Source of the DNA: an uncultured Ruminococcus sp.
GTDB lineage: Bacteria > Bacillota > Clostridia > Oscillospirales > Ruminococcaceae
NCBI GenBank assembly: GCA_900315755.1
Contig: ONAI01000006.1
Coordinates: forward strand, 1-64,000
Length of the DNA: 64,000 nt
Reading direction: 5' to 3'
In this document: in pieces, positions 1-7,944 of the stretch
Numbering within the stretch: the first letter of the stretch is position 1
Layout of the letters: every line of letters begins with the position of its first letter
Notes under the pieces: model-generated
Database searches by the model: none
What the model saw: the letters and a program-made list of their open reading frames with translations, nothing else
What the model was told of the DNA's origin: nothing
Position numbers and translations under genes: made by a program

Positions 1-98
1 GGGTCGCCCTCGCGGATACGCATAGTGCGGCGTATCTCCTTAGGTATGACAACACGTCCGAGGTCGTCTATTCTTCTTACTATTCCTGTTGCTTTCAT
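1..98 (-). CDS. spoVT: SpoVT/AbrB-family regulator, first 32 residues (partial)
   Basis: The gene runs off the left edge. The visible residues begin MKATGIVRRIDDLGRVVIPK and continue with EIRRTMRIREGDP. This is the swapped-hairpin AbrB DNA-binding fold, and it matches SpoVT more closely than AbrB (RRIDDLGRVVIPKEIRRT). SpoVT adjusts forespore and transition-state gene expression in sporulating Firmicutes; the C-terminal GAF-like domain would lie outside the window. A strong GGGAGG site precedes the ATG at 96-98. The same reading frame stays open for 92 more codons upstream (next entry), so a longer product cannot be excluded. Family identification is firm; the exact paralogue is less certain. 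Confidence 0.88.
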   Translation of the reverse strand, partial: MKATGIVRRIDDLGRVVIPKEIRRTMRIREGD

Positions 99-374
99 AA
101 AAAATAACCTCCCAAAATCATTTTGACTTTGTGAGGTTAGTATTTCCGGAATATTTTTGATTATGCGCCCCAGTGCACACAACATATAATATTGAAATAT
201 CGCAAATTTTAAGATGTTTTGTGTTGCGTTGCTGCTTGTATAACATCTTCGCTCATCATATAGTTTAACGGAATGGAAATCTGAAAAATATTCAAAATAG
301 GCTAAGGAACTCAGCATAATTAATTCGTTTTTTTGCAGCACATTCATTTCATTATTATGTATATTTGATGACAT
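99..374 (-). other. In-frame open extension upstream of the SpoVT start
   Basis: Read on the minus strand, the frame of the SpoVT-type gene is open from an ATG at 372-374 down to the family start at 96-98. That is 92 codons without a stop in AT-rich DNA. The upstream ATG has a well-placed GGAGG site (381-385, six bases away). The extension begins MSSNIHNNEMNVLQKNELIM and resembles nothing I know. It could be a small gene that lost its stop codon, an N-terminal domain of the regulator, or chance. It starts 17 bp after the lipoprotein stop, so the two would be cotranscribed. Confidence 0.45.
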
Positions 375-391
375 ATCATACCTCCATATAG

Positions 392-1150
392 TTAATACTT
401 ACTGTTAAAGTACTCTTCTTTTGAATAATAAGGTTTGTAATCATTAAGTAATACTCCTTTATCTAATAACGCTGTTTTTATTGATGAAAAATCCTCATTT
501 TCATATTCAGTTAAATACAATCTAAAAATATCATCTTCAAATATTGTCTGTAAATTATTGCTAAACATATGGAATAAATCATTAGAACTCAATGTGAGTT
601 TATCGACTTCACTTCTTGGTAGTTTTATTGAAATTCCTAGATTCAAACAATGCTTTTGAGCTATATCTTCTATTGTATTGGTTTTATTTGGTATTTCAAA
701 TGATGAATAATAGTAACATGATAATTTTGTTCCGTATTCATGTATCCCCTCGGAAAATACAACAAAATCATCTACTCCTAATCCTTTAATAACCTGATTA
801 AGTTGACTATCAAAAAAAGGTTTAACATAGGTATCCATATAATTATCACATCTTACATAATGATTCTCTTTCCCCTCACCATCAACATAAACTCTGACTT
901 CATACGTGTTGGTATCCGGTGTTTCAGCATCAATTTCGTCAAGTTTAAACTTAACTCCGATATATGCGTCGCTTCCATGAGTTTTTTTATAGGATTCTAT
1001 ATCTTTGATGTCTTTTCCGTACTTGTCTTTCATATATTCAGTAGCAAGACTGATTGCTTTGTCAGTATCATAATGATATTTTTTACTGCACGAAGATAGC
1101 ATTCCTGTCGCGAGCGCTGCTGTGGTCATTAGTGCTATAAATCTTTTCAT
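392..1150 (-). CDS. Putative lipoprotein of unknown function
   Basis: Encodes 252 residues with a lysine/arginine N-terminus, a short hydrophobic stretch and a lipobox (LSSC, Cys about 21), so it should be exported and lipid-anchored on the outer face of the membrane. The mature part is charged and rich in Tyr, Asp and Lys, with no motif I recognise. Base composition is more AT-rich than the sugar-nucleotide genes to the right, which could mean a different origin. GGAGG lies 8 bases before the ATG, and a TTGACT-N17-TATAAT promoter sits at 1183-1211. The downstream open frame that leads into the SpoVT-type gene starts 17 bp after its stop. Confidence 0.7.
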   Translation of the reverse strand: MKRFIALMTTAALATGMLSSCSKKYHYDTDKAISLATEYMKDKYGKDIKDIESYKKTHGSDAYIGVKFKLDEIDAETPDTNTYEVRVYVDGEGKENHYVRCDNYMDTYVKPFFDSQLNQVIKGLGVDDFVVFSEGIHEYGTKLSCYYYSSFEIPNKTNTIEDIAQKHCLNLGISIKLPRSEVDKLTLSSNDLFHMFSNNLQTIFEDDIFRLYLTEYENEDFSSIKTALLDKGVLLNDYKPYYSKEEYFNSKY

Positions 1151-1182
1151 GGTTTCATCCCTCCACAGAATTGTTATTCTAT

Positions 1183-1211
1183 ATTATATCACTGATGGCT
1201 GTTGCAGTCAA
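1183..1211 (-). promoter_or_regulatory. SigA-type promoter of the lipoprotein gene
   Basis: On the minus strand TTGACT (1206-1211) and TATAAT (1183-1188) are separated by 17 bp, about 35 bp upstream of the lipoprotein ATG. Confidence 0.7.
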
Positions 1212-1215
1212 TCGC

Positions 1216-1265
1216 CATAAATAAAAATAGAGCCTACGCACATAAATAAAAATAGAGCCTACGCA
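1216..1265. repeat. Perfect 25-bp tandem duplication
   Basis: Positions 1216-1240 and 1241-1265 are identical. The second copy contains one arm of the galE terminator stem plus its T-tract; the first copy repeats that arm and T-tract immediately downstream in the transcript. Confidence 0.95.
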
Positions 1266-1280
1266 TAAAACGTAAGCTCT
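1244..1280 (-). terminator. Rho-independent terminator of galE
   Basis: On the minus strand AGAGCTTACG pairs with CGTAGGCTCT (1271-1280 with 1254-1263, one G-U pair, 7-base loop), followed by ATTTTTATTT. It lies 8 bp after the galE stop. Confidence 0.85.
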
Positions 1281-1287
1281 TTTGGTG

Positions 1288-2310
1288 TTATTTTCTGTAA
1301 CCATTGGGATTGTTTCTTTGCCAGTTCCAAGAATCCCGGCACATATCCTCGAGCGTTTTCTCGGTCTTCCAACCAAGCATATTCAGAGCCTTGTCCGCAT
1401 TGGCGTAAAGCTCTGCGAGATCTCCGGCTCTGCGGTCGCCGTAAACATGGTTGACCTTGATGTTGTTCACACGCTCAAAGGTCTCGACGATCTCGGTCAC
1501 GCTGTAAGGAACGCCAGTTCCGAGATTGAATATCTCACAGCACTTGTCCTGAGCGAGAATATAGTCGATAGCTTTAACGTGTCCCTTTGCGAGATCAACA
1601 ACGTGAATGTAGTCGCGCTCACAGGTGCCGTCCTTTGTTGGATAGTCCTTGCCGAAAATCGTGAGACACTCGCGCTTGCCGACTGCCACCTGTGTTACAT
1701 AAGGCATGAGGTTGTTCGGAATTCCGGTCGGGTCTTCGCCTATCATGCCGCTCTCGTGTGCGCCGATAGGGTTGAAGTAGCGGAGAAGTATCACGGAAAG
1801 TTTATCGTCAGCCTTTGCAGCGTCCTCAAGTATCTGCTCCATCATCGACTTGGTCCAACCGTAAGGGTTGGTGCAAGCACCACGGGGCATGGTCTCAACG
1901 AACGGAACTTTGTTGTCCTCGCCGTAAACGGTTGCGCTTGACGAGAACAGAATATTTTTAACGTCGAATTCTCTCATAGTTTCAAGGAGAGAAAGCGTTG
2001 TGTCGATATTGTTGCGGTAGTACATGATAGGCTTTTGCACCGATTCACCAACAGCTTTGAGACCTGCAAAGTGGATGACCGCGTCTATCTTATTTTCCTT
2101 GAAAACCTCCGCAAGCTTTGCGTTGTCCTTGATGTCAAGCTCATAGAGCTTTACGGACTTGCCCGTTATTTTTTCAACACGGCGTATGGATTCCGGGCAG
2201 CTGTTTGAGTAGTTGTCCGCAACCACTACGTCGTAGCCTGCGTTTAAAAGCTCCACTGCCGTGTGCGAGCCGATGTATCCGGCGCCGCCGGCTAAAAAAA
2301 TTGTTGACAT
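1288..2310 (-). CDS. galE: UDP-glucose 4-epimerase
   Basis: A 340-residue short-chain dehydrogenase-type epimerase that interconverts UDP-glucose and UDP-galactose with bound NAD; it works in the cytosol in the Leloir pathway and in supply of UDP-galactose for surface polysaccharides. Visible motifs are GGAGYIG (8-14, NAD binding), SSSATVYG (about 123-130, catalytic Ser/Thr) and YGWTK (Y150, K154, the YxxxK pair). The start at MSTIFLAGG is chosen because GGAGG lies just upstream; a longer frame starting 11 codons earlier would overlap the gene before it. It sits 16 bp after the UDP-sugar pyrophosphorylase pseudogene, as if the two once formed an operon. Confidence 0.96.
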   Translation of the reverse strand: MSTIFLAGGAGYIGSHTAVELLNAGYDVVVADNYSNSCPESIRRVEKITGKSVKLYELDIKDNAKLAEVFKENKIDAVIHFAGLKAVGESVQKPIMYYRNNIDTTLSLLETMREFDVKNILFSSSATVYGEDNKVPFVETMPRGACTNPYGWTKSMMEQILEDAAKADDKLSVILLRYFNPIGAHESGMIGEDPTGIPNNLMPYVTQVAVGKRECLTIFGKDYPTKDGTCERDYIHVVDLAKGHVKAIDYILAQDKCCEIFNLGTGVPYSVTEIVETFERVNNIKVNHVYGDRRAGDLAELYANADKALNMLGWKTEKTLEDMCRDSWNWQRNNPNGYRK

Positions 2311-2326
2311 TTTCGTATCCTCCAAT

Positions 2327-3438
2327 TTATAACTCAACGCCATTCAGGCGAAGTAATTCTCTTGCTGTATCGACAGAATCAACGCCTGTTTTGTTCTTGA
2401 CTGGGGCAAATTCCTTGTTCCTGTCCACCTCATACGCAAGGCAGTCGTCCTGTAATTTGACCATATCAAGCACAAGCGTTTCATACTTGTATGCATTTGG
2501 TTCGTCGGGAGTTATCATCTCGCCGTTTTCGTCCATATACTCTATCTTCTTGAACGCACGGTGAAGCGGAAGCTTAACAGAAAGCGTCTTGTTGAGCTTG
2601 TCCACGCGGAAAAGATAATTCAGTATAACGCCATAATTGTATGAGAGCGTCCCGTCCGCTTCACGGCTGTGAAGCATTTCGTCAGTCATTTCATAATACT
2701 CTACAATAGACGGTCTGCCGTCCTCAAGACAGAGCACTCCGACTTTTTCCTCGGGAGCCGCCTTTGCTACGACCTTTGCGCCTGAAACTTTTCCGGAATC
2801 AATCACAGCTCCGATAAAGCACGGGTCTGCAATTCGCTGTAATACATTATCAACAGCAAACACATTCAGCCATTCTATCTTGGCCTCCTGAACGACCTTC
2901 AACATACCGGTCTTCGCCATGGAAGCGTACCAGCCGCCGTTGCCGTTAGGAGCGGTAGAAATAGTACCGTTTCCGGAAAGCATAAGCTTGCCGTTCGTAT
3001 CGACAGTCGGAAGCTGCTCTTGTACGCAGGTTATTTATAAGGCACTCGAAAATAAACAGTTCACGCTCAACTCCAATGTTGAACATCCCCTTCGGATGAT
3101 CAAATCCAAGGCGGCTTCCCTGACCGCCGGCAAGAAGCACAGCGCCAACTTTACCGTGACTTATAGCTTCCAGTCCGATGTTAGTGAACTTCTCCGACTG
3201 AGCCTCGATCTCAGGCAAAGTTGTTGCAAACAGCGGCGCAAAAGCGCCGCGCTCCTCGTTTGTTTCGTCAGCGCTCAGTACCGAGAAATCAAGATCGTCG
3301 ATCTGCCTTACCATTTCAAGCTGATCTGTCTCGCTAAGCGTTTTCATATGCGCTGCTATATGCTCCTGGCGTTTTCATATGCGCTGCTATATGCTCCTGA
3401 TGGAGCATATTCAGTATTTCTGTTGTTTTGTGTTTCAT
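2327..3438 (-). pseudogene. UDP-sugar pyrophosphorylase (UDPGP type) pseudogene with two frame-breaking lesions
   Basis: Three pieces in different frames line up to the eukaryote-type UDPGP/UAP family, which makes UDP-glucose or UDP-GlcNAc from UTP and the sugar 1-phosphate. Piece 1 starts at the ATG at 3436-3438 behind a GGTGA-containing site (..LHQEHIAAHMKT). A 31-bp tandem duplication (3338-3399) then throws the frame into a TAG; removing one copy restores a continuous reading into ..KTLSETDQLEMVRQIDDL and the nucleotide-binding motif LAGGQGSRLGFDHPKG. Near 3015-3030 the frame jumps again, from ..FECLINNL to VQEQLPTVDTNGKLMLSGNG, and roughly 45-50 residues usually present between these blocks are missing. 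The rest (APNGNGGW.., ending at 2327) is intact. No single frame encodes a working enzyme. Confidence 0.88.
3338..3399. repeat. Perfect 31-bp tandem duplication inside the UDPGP pseudogene
   Basis: Positions 3338-3368 and 3369-3399 are identical. Because 31 is not a multiple of 3, the second copy shifts the frame at codon 24 or so of the original gene. Immediately beyond lies the inverted repeat TATGCTCC-TGA-GGAGCATA-like sequence (3390-3408), a plausible cause of slippage. Confidence 0.95.
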
Positions 3439-3562
3439 AGGTCACCGCCAATTCAGATATCATATGCTTTATACGGAACGAACGGCGCATGAGTCTTCAT
3501 GTACCGTTCATATACAATATATTGTATCTCTTTTCAAAGAATTTGCTGATTCTTTATAATAA

Positions 3563-4591
3563 TCAGATAAATGCGCGGTTGCCATACATCTTCTCATAGT
3601 AGTTCTGATACTCGCCGGAAATGATAGTCTCCCACCACTCGCGGTTCTCCAGATACCACTTGATAGTCTTCTTGATACCGTCCTCGAACTTTGTCTCGGG
3701 CAGCCAGCCAAGCTCGTTGTGAATTTTGGTCGGGTCAATTGCGTAACGCATATCGTGTCCCTTTCTATCCTCAACGTGTGTTATGAGGCTCTCGGGCTTA
3801 CCAAGTTCCTTGCAGATGAGCTTGACGATGTCGATGTTCCTCATCTCGTTGTGACCGCCGACATTGTAGACCTCGCCGACCTTGCCCTTGTGGATTATGA
3901 GGTCGATAGCGCGGCAGTGATCCTCAACGTAGAGCCAGTCGCGGACGTTCAGCCCCTCGCCGTAAACCGGTAGAGGCTTGTCTGCGAGAGCGTTCGCTAT
4001 CATCAGAGGGATGAGCTTTTCGGGGAAGTGATAAGGACCGTAGTTGTTAGAACATCTTGAAATAGTCACAGGCAGACCGTAAGTCCTGTTATATGCCATA
4101 ACGAGCAGATCAGCGCCAGCCTTGGACGAACTATAAGGGCTGCTTGTATGGATAGGAGTCTCCTCAGCAAAGAAGAGGTCAGGTCTGTCAAGAGGGAGAT
4201 CGCCGTAAACCTCATCAGTCGATACCTGATGATAGCGCTGAATGCCGTACTTGCGGCAGGCGTCCATGAGCACCTGTGTACCGAGAATATTAGTCTGGAG
4301 AAAAATCTCCGGATTCTCGATAGAGCGATCGACGTGAGACTCCGCAGCAAAGTTTACAATAATGTCAGGCTTCTCCTCCTTGAAGAGTTTGTACACTCCC
4401 TCACGGTCGCATATGTCAAGCTTCACGAAGCGGAAGTTCCTGTTATCCATTACCGGCGCAAGCGTTGAAAGATTGCCTGCATATGTCAGCTTGTCCAGAC
4501 ATATTATGCGGTAGTCCGGATAAGTTTTGAGCATATGGAATATGAAATTTGAGCCGATAAAGCCGGCTCCGCCTGTTACAATAATAGTCAT
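3563..4591 (-). CDS. rfbB: dTDP-glucose 4,6-dehydratase
   Basis: A 342-residue NAD-dependent enzyme that converts dTDP-glucose to dTDP-4-keto-6-deoxyglucose, the second step towards dTDP-rhamnose. It shows TGGAGFIGSN (6-15), STDEVYG with the acid/base pair D126-E127, and YSSSK (Y153, K157). I chose the ATG at 4589-4591 because AGGTGA lies 6 bases upstream; a GTG three codons earlier would overlap the rfbA stop. It follows rfbA by 5 bp, so the two are cotranscribed and act consecutively. rfbC and rfbD are not in the window. Confidence 0.95.
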   Translation of the reverse strand: MTIIVTGGAGFIGSNFIFHMLKTYPDYRIICLDKLTYAGNLSTLAPVMDNRNFRFVKLDICDREGVYKLFKEEKPDIIVNFAAESHVDRSIENPEIFLQTNILGTQVLMDACRKYGIQRYHQVSTDEVYGDLPLDRPDLFFAEETPIHTSSPYSSSKAGADLLVMAYNRTYGLPVTISRCSNNYGPYHFPEKLIPLMIANALADKPLPVYGEGLNVRDWLYVEDHCRAIDLIIHKGKVGEVYNVGGHNEMRNIDIVKLICKELGKPESLITHVEDRKGHDMRYAIDPTKIHNELGWLPETKFEDGIKKTIKWYLENREWWETIISGEYQNYYEKMYGNRAFI

Positions 4592-4596
4592 AGTCT

Positions 4597-5490
4597 TCAC
4601 CTTACTATGGTATAGATACGTCCTTCTGCTACTGTCCTCAAATGCTGACCATACGCTGATTTACCGTACTTTTCAGCCGAATCAAGAAGGGCTTCTTTTC
4701 CTATCCAGCCGTATCTAAAGGCAATTTCTTCCGGTGCAGAGATCTTTACTCCCTGACGTTTTTCGATAATTCTCACATAATCCGAAGCATCTGCAAGGCT
4801 GTCAACCGTTCCTGTATCGAGCCATGCAAAGCCACGTCCAAGCAGCTCTGCTTTAAGCAGCCCGTCCTGCAAATACATATCATTCAGCATTGTTATCTCC
4901 AACTCTCCGCGTGCAGATGGCTGTACCTTCTTTGCTCTCTCTGCAACTCCCGAAGGATAGAAATACAGTCCTGTTATAGCATAATTTGACTTAGGAAATT
5001 CCGGCTTTTCTTCAACCGAAAGAACCTTTCCATTCTCATCAAATTCAACTATTCCGAAGCGTTCCGGATCAAGCACATGATAACCGAATACTGTTGCTGT
5101 ACCATTCTGTGCACGATCAGAGGCTTTTTTCAGTATACGCGAGAAACCATTGCCATAGAAAATGTTGTCGCCGAGTATCATAGCACAGGCATCATCACCT
5201 ATAAATTCTTCGCCGATTATAAAAGCCTGAGCAAGACCGTCCGGACTTGGCTGAACTGCATAGCTCAAACTGATCCCATAGCGTGAACCGTCACCCAAAA
5301 GTCGCTCAAAATTAGGAAGATCAGCAGGCGTTGATATGACAAGGATGTCCTTTATTCCTGCAAGCATGAGAGTTGACAGCGGATAGTATATCATTGGTTT
5401 ATCATACACAGGAAGCAGCTGCTTCGATGTTACCAGTGTTAGTGGATAAAGTCTTGTGCCGGAACCTCCGGCAAGGATTATACCTTTCAT
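4597..5490 (-). CDS. rfbA: Glucose-1-phosphate thymidylyltransferase
   Basis: A 297-residue cytosolic nucleotidyltransferase that joins dTTP and glucose 1-phosphate into dTDP-glucose, the entry step of dTDP-rhamnose synthesis. The signature [11 protein letters not shown] (8-18), the [10 protein letters not shown] block and LGDNIFYG are all present, and the length is the family norm. GGAGAG precedes the ATG. Upstream, only 3 bp away, is the stop codon of a decayed UDP-glucose dehydrogenase tail, suggesting that ugd once preceded rfbA in this operon. rfbB follows directly. Confidence 0.95.
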   Translation of the reverse strand: MKGIILAGGSGTRLYPLTLVTSKQLLPVYDKPMIYYPLSTLMLAGIKDILVISTPADLPNFERLLGDGSRYGISLSYAVQPSPDGLAQAFIIGEEFIGDDACAMILGDNIFYGNGFSRILKKASDRAQNGTATVFGYHVLDPERFGIVEFDENGKVLSVEEKPEFPKSNYAITGLYFYPSGVAERAKKVQPSARGELEITMLNDMYLQDGLLKAELLGRGFAWLDTGTVDSLADASDYVRIIEKRQGVKISAPEEIAFRYGWIGKEALLDSAEKYGKSAYGQHLRTVAEGRIYTIVR

Positions 5491-5492
5491 AA

Positions 5493-5612
5493 TTAATCTC
5501 TCCTGAACAGATCTCTTGTGTAAACCTTATCAGCAACCTCGCCAAGACAGCTGTCATATCTGTTGGCAATGATCGCCTGTGTATCAAGTCTTTTTATCTC
5601 TGCATAGGTATC
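5493..5612 (-). pseudogene. ugd: C-terminal remnant of UDP-glucose 6-dehydrogenase
   Basis: An open stretch of 39 codons reads [20 protein letters not shown] and then [19 protein letters not shown] before a TAA. The Ix[13 protein letters not shown] ending is the hallmark C-terminus of UDP-glucose/UDP-ManNAc dehydrogenases (about 400 residues). The frame is closed by a TGA just upstream and no other part of the gene is present, so the body has been deleted. The tail ends 3 bp before the rfbA start region and may still carry the rfbA ribosome site. Confidence 0.75.
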
Positions 5613-5631
5613 AGCTCATTGCACTGATACC
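5607..5631. repeat. Inverted repeat at the ugd remnant breakpoint
   Basis: GGTATCAG (5607-5614) and CTGATACC (5624-5631) are perfect inverted copies around a 9-base loop, placed exactly where recognisable ugd sequence ends. It may mark the deletion junction or form a leader hairpin before rfbA. Confidence 0.7.
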
Positions 5632-5724
5632 TCCTGAGAACCACTGTCATAATTATACATTTCAATATGATGAATTTAATACTTCTTATTGTACTCAAAT
5701 CAGATTATATCATATCATAAAACG

Positions 5725-5764
5725 ACAAAAAAGTCAAGAAATTGCTATATAGCAATTTCTTGAC
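5725..5764 (-). terminator. 32-nt perfect palindrome with T-run, probable terminator
   Basis: GTCAAGAAATTGCT-ATAT-AGCAATTTCTTGAC (5733-5764) is fully self-complementary. On the minus strand it is followed by TTTTTTG, so it can stop transcripts from the sugar transferase side before the rfb genes. Confidence 0.65.
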
Positions 5765-5852
5765 GCTTAAACCTTATCTTTCAATTATTCAATCATATCG
5801 TGTTATTTGTTTCAGAATATATTGCAGTTATAATTTTTCAGCTTTATTAATA

Positions 5853-5884
5853 TAAACAAAAAGCAGCACCCTAAAAGTGCTGCT
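5853..5884 (-). terminator. Terminator of the sugar transferase gene
   Basis: On the minus strand AGCAGCAC-TTTTAGG-GTGCTGCT (5862-5884) is followed by TTTTTGTTT, 6 bp after the stop codon. Confidence 0.88.
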
Positions 5885-5890
5885 GAAAAA

Positions 5891-6778
5891 TCACTTTGCT
5901 CCTTTACGGAGAATTACTGCAGCAGCTGTCTTAAACATAAGCTTGAAGTCAAGCCTTGCACTGCGAGTCTTTATGTAACGGATATCGCCCTCGACCCACT
6001 TGTCAAACTCCATATCGCTGCGTCCCTCAGTCTGGCAGATACATGAAAGTCCGCCCTTAACGAGAAGCCTGTTCATCTGCTCCGGAGTATAAAGCACGAC
6101 CTCTCTCGGAAGCGGAGGTCTCGGACCGATAAACGACATATCGCCCTTGAGAACGTTCCAGAACTGAGGAAGCTCATCTATGGAAGTCTTGCGGATAAAC
6201 TTACCGATCCTTGTGACACGAGGATCATCATCACTCTTGAAAGCAAGACCGTCAGACTGGTTTTCCTTCTGCACCTCAGCAAATCTTGCCTCAGCGTCGA
6301 TGCACATAGAACGGAGCTTGTACATCTTGAAAGGCTTACCGTCCTGAGTAAGTCTGACCTGAGAGAAGAACGGATTGCCCTTGTCGTCAACGTAGATAAG
6401 AAGTGCAACAACTCCGATCGGTACAGCAAGCACTGTCAGAGCACAAGCTGAAGCCACTACGTCAAAGGTCCTCTTGAAGAAACGGTACACCTTGCCTCCG
6501 GCAGGCTTTACCTGAGTATATCTTAGCGTGTTTGAAACACCTTCATGAAGGAGATTCAATGCGCGTTCGTCGAAATTAAGGATAGGATAATCTGTTACGC
6601 CGGATTTGCCTGGAAGCGTGGGCTTAGGTTCTTCACCTTTTTCGAGCTTTTCGAGCATATCCTGAGTTACGTCGTTTTCAGAAAGAAGTATTTCGTTTGC
6701 ACGTTTGATTTCAAACATATCCTTTATCACTTCTCCCTTCGGATAATTGTTGATAACATTCATATCTGTTGCTTGCAT
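5891..6778 (-). CDS. Undecaprenyl-phosphate sugar phosphotransferase (bacterial sugar transferase family)
   Basis: A 295-residue membrane protein of the PglC/WbaP-type phosphoglycosyl transferase family. It should load the first sugar-phosphate onto undecaprenyl phosphate at the inner face of the membrane to begin a surface polysaccharide or glycan. The first 100 residues are a non-conserved polar region; then come KRTFD (102-106), a membrane helix (about 107-130), KLRSM (154-158), DELPQFWNV (201-209, with the catalytic Asp-Glu) and GPRPPLPREV (218-227). The start at 6776-6778 has GGAGG 8 bases upstream; an ATG 8 codons earlier lacks one. Neighbouring rfb and galE genes fit polysaccharide synthesis. 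The sugar is unknown. Confidence 0.93.
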   Translation of the reverse strand: MQATDMNVINNYPKGEVIKDMFEIKRANEILLSENDVTQDMLEKLEKGEEPKPTLPGKSGVTDYPILNFDERALNLLHEGVSNTLRYTQVKPAGGKVYRFFKRTFDVVASACALTVLAVPIGVVALLIYVDDKGNPFFSQVRLTQDGKPFKMYKLRSMCIDAEARFAEVQKENQSDGLAFKSDDDPRVTRIGKFIRKTSIDELPQFWNVLKGDMSFIGPRPPLPREVVLYTPEQMNRLLVKGGLSCICQTEGRSDMEFDKWVEGDIRYIKTRSARLDFKLMFKTAAAVILRKGAK

Positions 6779-6940
6779 CGTTCTATCCTCCGATAATCCC
6801 AAATTTTAGAGTACTTTAACTTTGCATAATGACTTATAAGGGAACGCCATATCCCTTTAACCGATTGTAAATGCTATTTCTATTCTCAACAATTCTTTTT
6901 ATCTTACTATTATCCCCTATATAATGGGGTGTATGATATT

Positions 6941-6969
6941 ATTATAACCTCAACGTTTCAAAAAAGCAA
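6941..6969 (-). promoter_or_regulatory. Promoter of the sugar transferase gene
   Basis: Minus strand TTGCTT (6964-6969), 17 bp, TATAAT (6941-6946). The 5' leader of about 155 nt contains two short inverted repeats (CCCC..GGGG at 6914-6929 and AAGGGA..TCCCTT near 6840-6860) of unknown role. Confidence 0.6.
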
Positions 6970-7291
6970 GTGGAAAAATCAGGTAAGCGCATTTAACCAG
7001 CGTTTTTTGTAGTTTTTCACAAATTTTTCACTTTTTTATCGTTCAAAACGTCTCGGAAAAAATTACGATTTGTAAACATTTCAGGCTGTTTTTACTAATA
7101 GTATTGAAGCCTATAATGATTCTGTAACACCTCAGCCCCGATCCTGCGTTCAAAAAGTCCTTGAACTGCGTGTTGTCCGCATAGCACTGCTGCCATCAAT
7201 AAACTCAATCGCTCTCTAATTACAAATCTCATTTACGTTACTTGGTAATGCTGATTATAGCACATATCCCAGTTTTTTCCAATATAAAAAG
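6970..7291. other. Gene-free stretch
   Basis: About 320 bp with no coding frame I can support on either strand and no recognisable RNA. Confidence 0.5.
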
Positions 7292-7375
7292 GCAACCGGA
7301 GGGGAGCCCCCTCGGGCAGTTTCGTGGGCTACCGAATACGTAACGCAAGATTACGGCTTGGCAGCCCGCTTTTTC
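7292..7375. repeat. Dense block of nested inverted repeats, unidentified
   Basis: One hairpin, GAGGGG-AGC-CCCCTC, lies within 7296-7316. Next to it GGGCT (7326-7330) pairs with AGCCC (7363-7367) and inside that CGTAA (7339-7343) pairs with TTACG (7351-7355). T-rich ends follow on both strands. It is more GC-rich than its surroundings. It sits just downstream of the nitroreductase gene and may act as its terminator, be a small structured RNA, or be a dispersed palindromic element. Confidence 0.5.
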
Positions 7376-7408
7376 CGTTAAGGATAGCACGCAAGAGCTG
7401 CCCTTGTT

Positions 7409-7927
7409 TTATTCTATCCAGAATGCGTAGTTTTCCTTGCGCGGAGAAGCCGAAGGCTGTTCGCAGTCCGCATAGCCGAGTATACAGTGCCCTATGCCCT
7501 CGTAATCGCCCTCGACGCCAAGACTGCGGAGGAGTTCCCTGCCCTCCTCGGACTCGAATTCTTCCTTTGCACGGTGTATCCAGCAGCTTGAAATACCATA
7601 GGCGTGTGCGGCGTTCATGAGGTTGCCCATAACAAGGCTTCCGTCATAAAGATAGGTCGGCATAGCCTTATTTGCGAGCACGATGAGCACAACAGGTGCA
7701 TTATAGAACGGGTCAATGTCAGTGCCCATTATCTTCGCATTCTGCGCTGAGAGACGGTCACGGAGCTCCTTGTTCGTCACAGCAATTATTATCGGGGACT
7801 GACGGTTCATTCCGGTCGGAGCATAGGTTCCGGCTTCGATGATCTTTTCGATCACTTCCTTCGGCACCATGTCTGACCTGAACTTTCTGATGCTTCTTCT
7901 TGTCACGAGATTTTCGATAGCTTCCAT
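7409..7927 (-). CDS. Nitroreductase family protein
   Basis: A 172-residue FMN-dependent oxidoreductase of the nitroreductase superfamily. Features are RRSIRKF near the N-terminus (FMN phosphate contact), the APTGMNRQSP block (about 36-45), NLMNAAHAYGISSCWI and a GHCILGYAD segment near the C-terminus. Substrate cannot be read from sequence; such proteins reduce quinones, flavins or nitro compounds with NAD(P)H. Start chosen at MEAIENLV because AGGAGG lies 8 bases upstream. It follows the tail of a second, decayed nitroreductase by 17 bp, so the pair was probably an operon. Confidence 0.92.
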   Translation of the reverse strand: MEAIENLVTRRSIRKFRSDMVPKEVIEKIIEAGTYAPTGMNRQSPIIIAVTNKELRDRLSAQNAKIMGTDIDPFYNAPVVLIVLANKAMPTYLYDGSLVMGNLMNAAHAYGISSCWIHRAKEEFESEEGRELLRSLGVEGDYEGIGHCILGYADCEQPSASPRKENYAFWIE

Positions 7928-7944
7928 GCTTTTCCTCCTATATT

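Noticed and set aside
1216..3399. Tandem 25- and 31-bp repeats as a CRISPR array
   Set aside because: Each repeat occurs only twice with no spacer between copies, the two differ in sequence, and no cas gene is present.
3439..3562. 26-codon coding-like tail between the UDPGP pseudogene and rfbB (ends ..MKTHAPFVPYKAYDI)
   Set aside because: It looks like another gene end on the minus strand, but it is too short to identify, so I did not list it as a feature.
7000..7290. Possible coding remnant on the minus strand (..CYADNTQFKDFLNAG..)
   Set aside because: The frame is short, interrupted and not recognisable; base composition gives no support.
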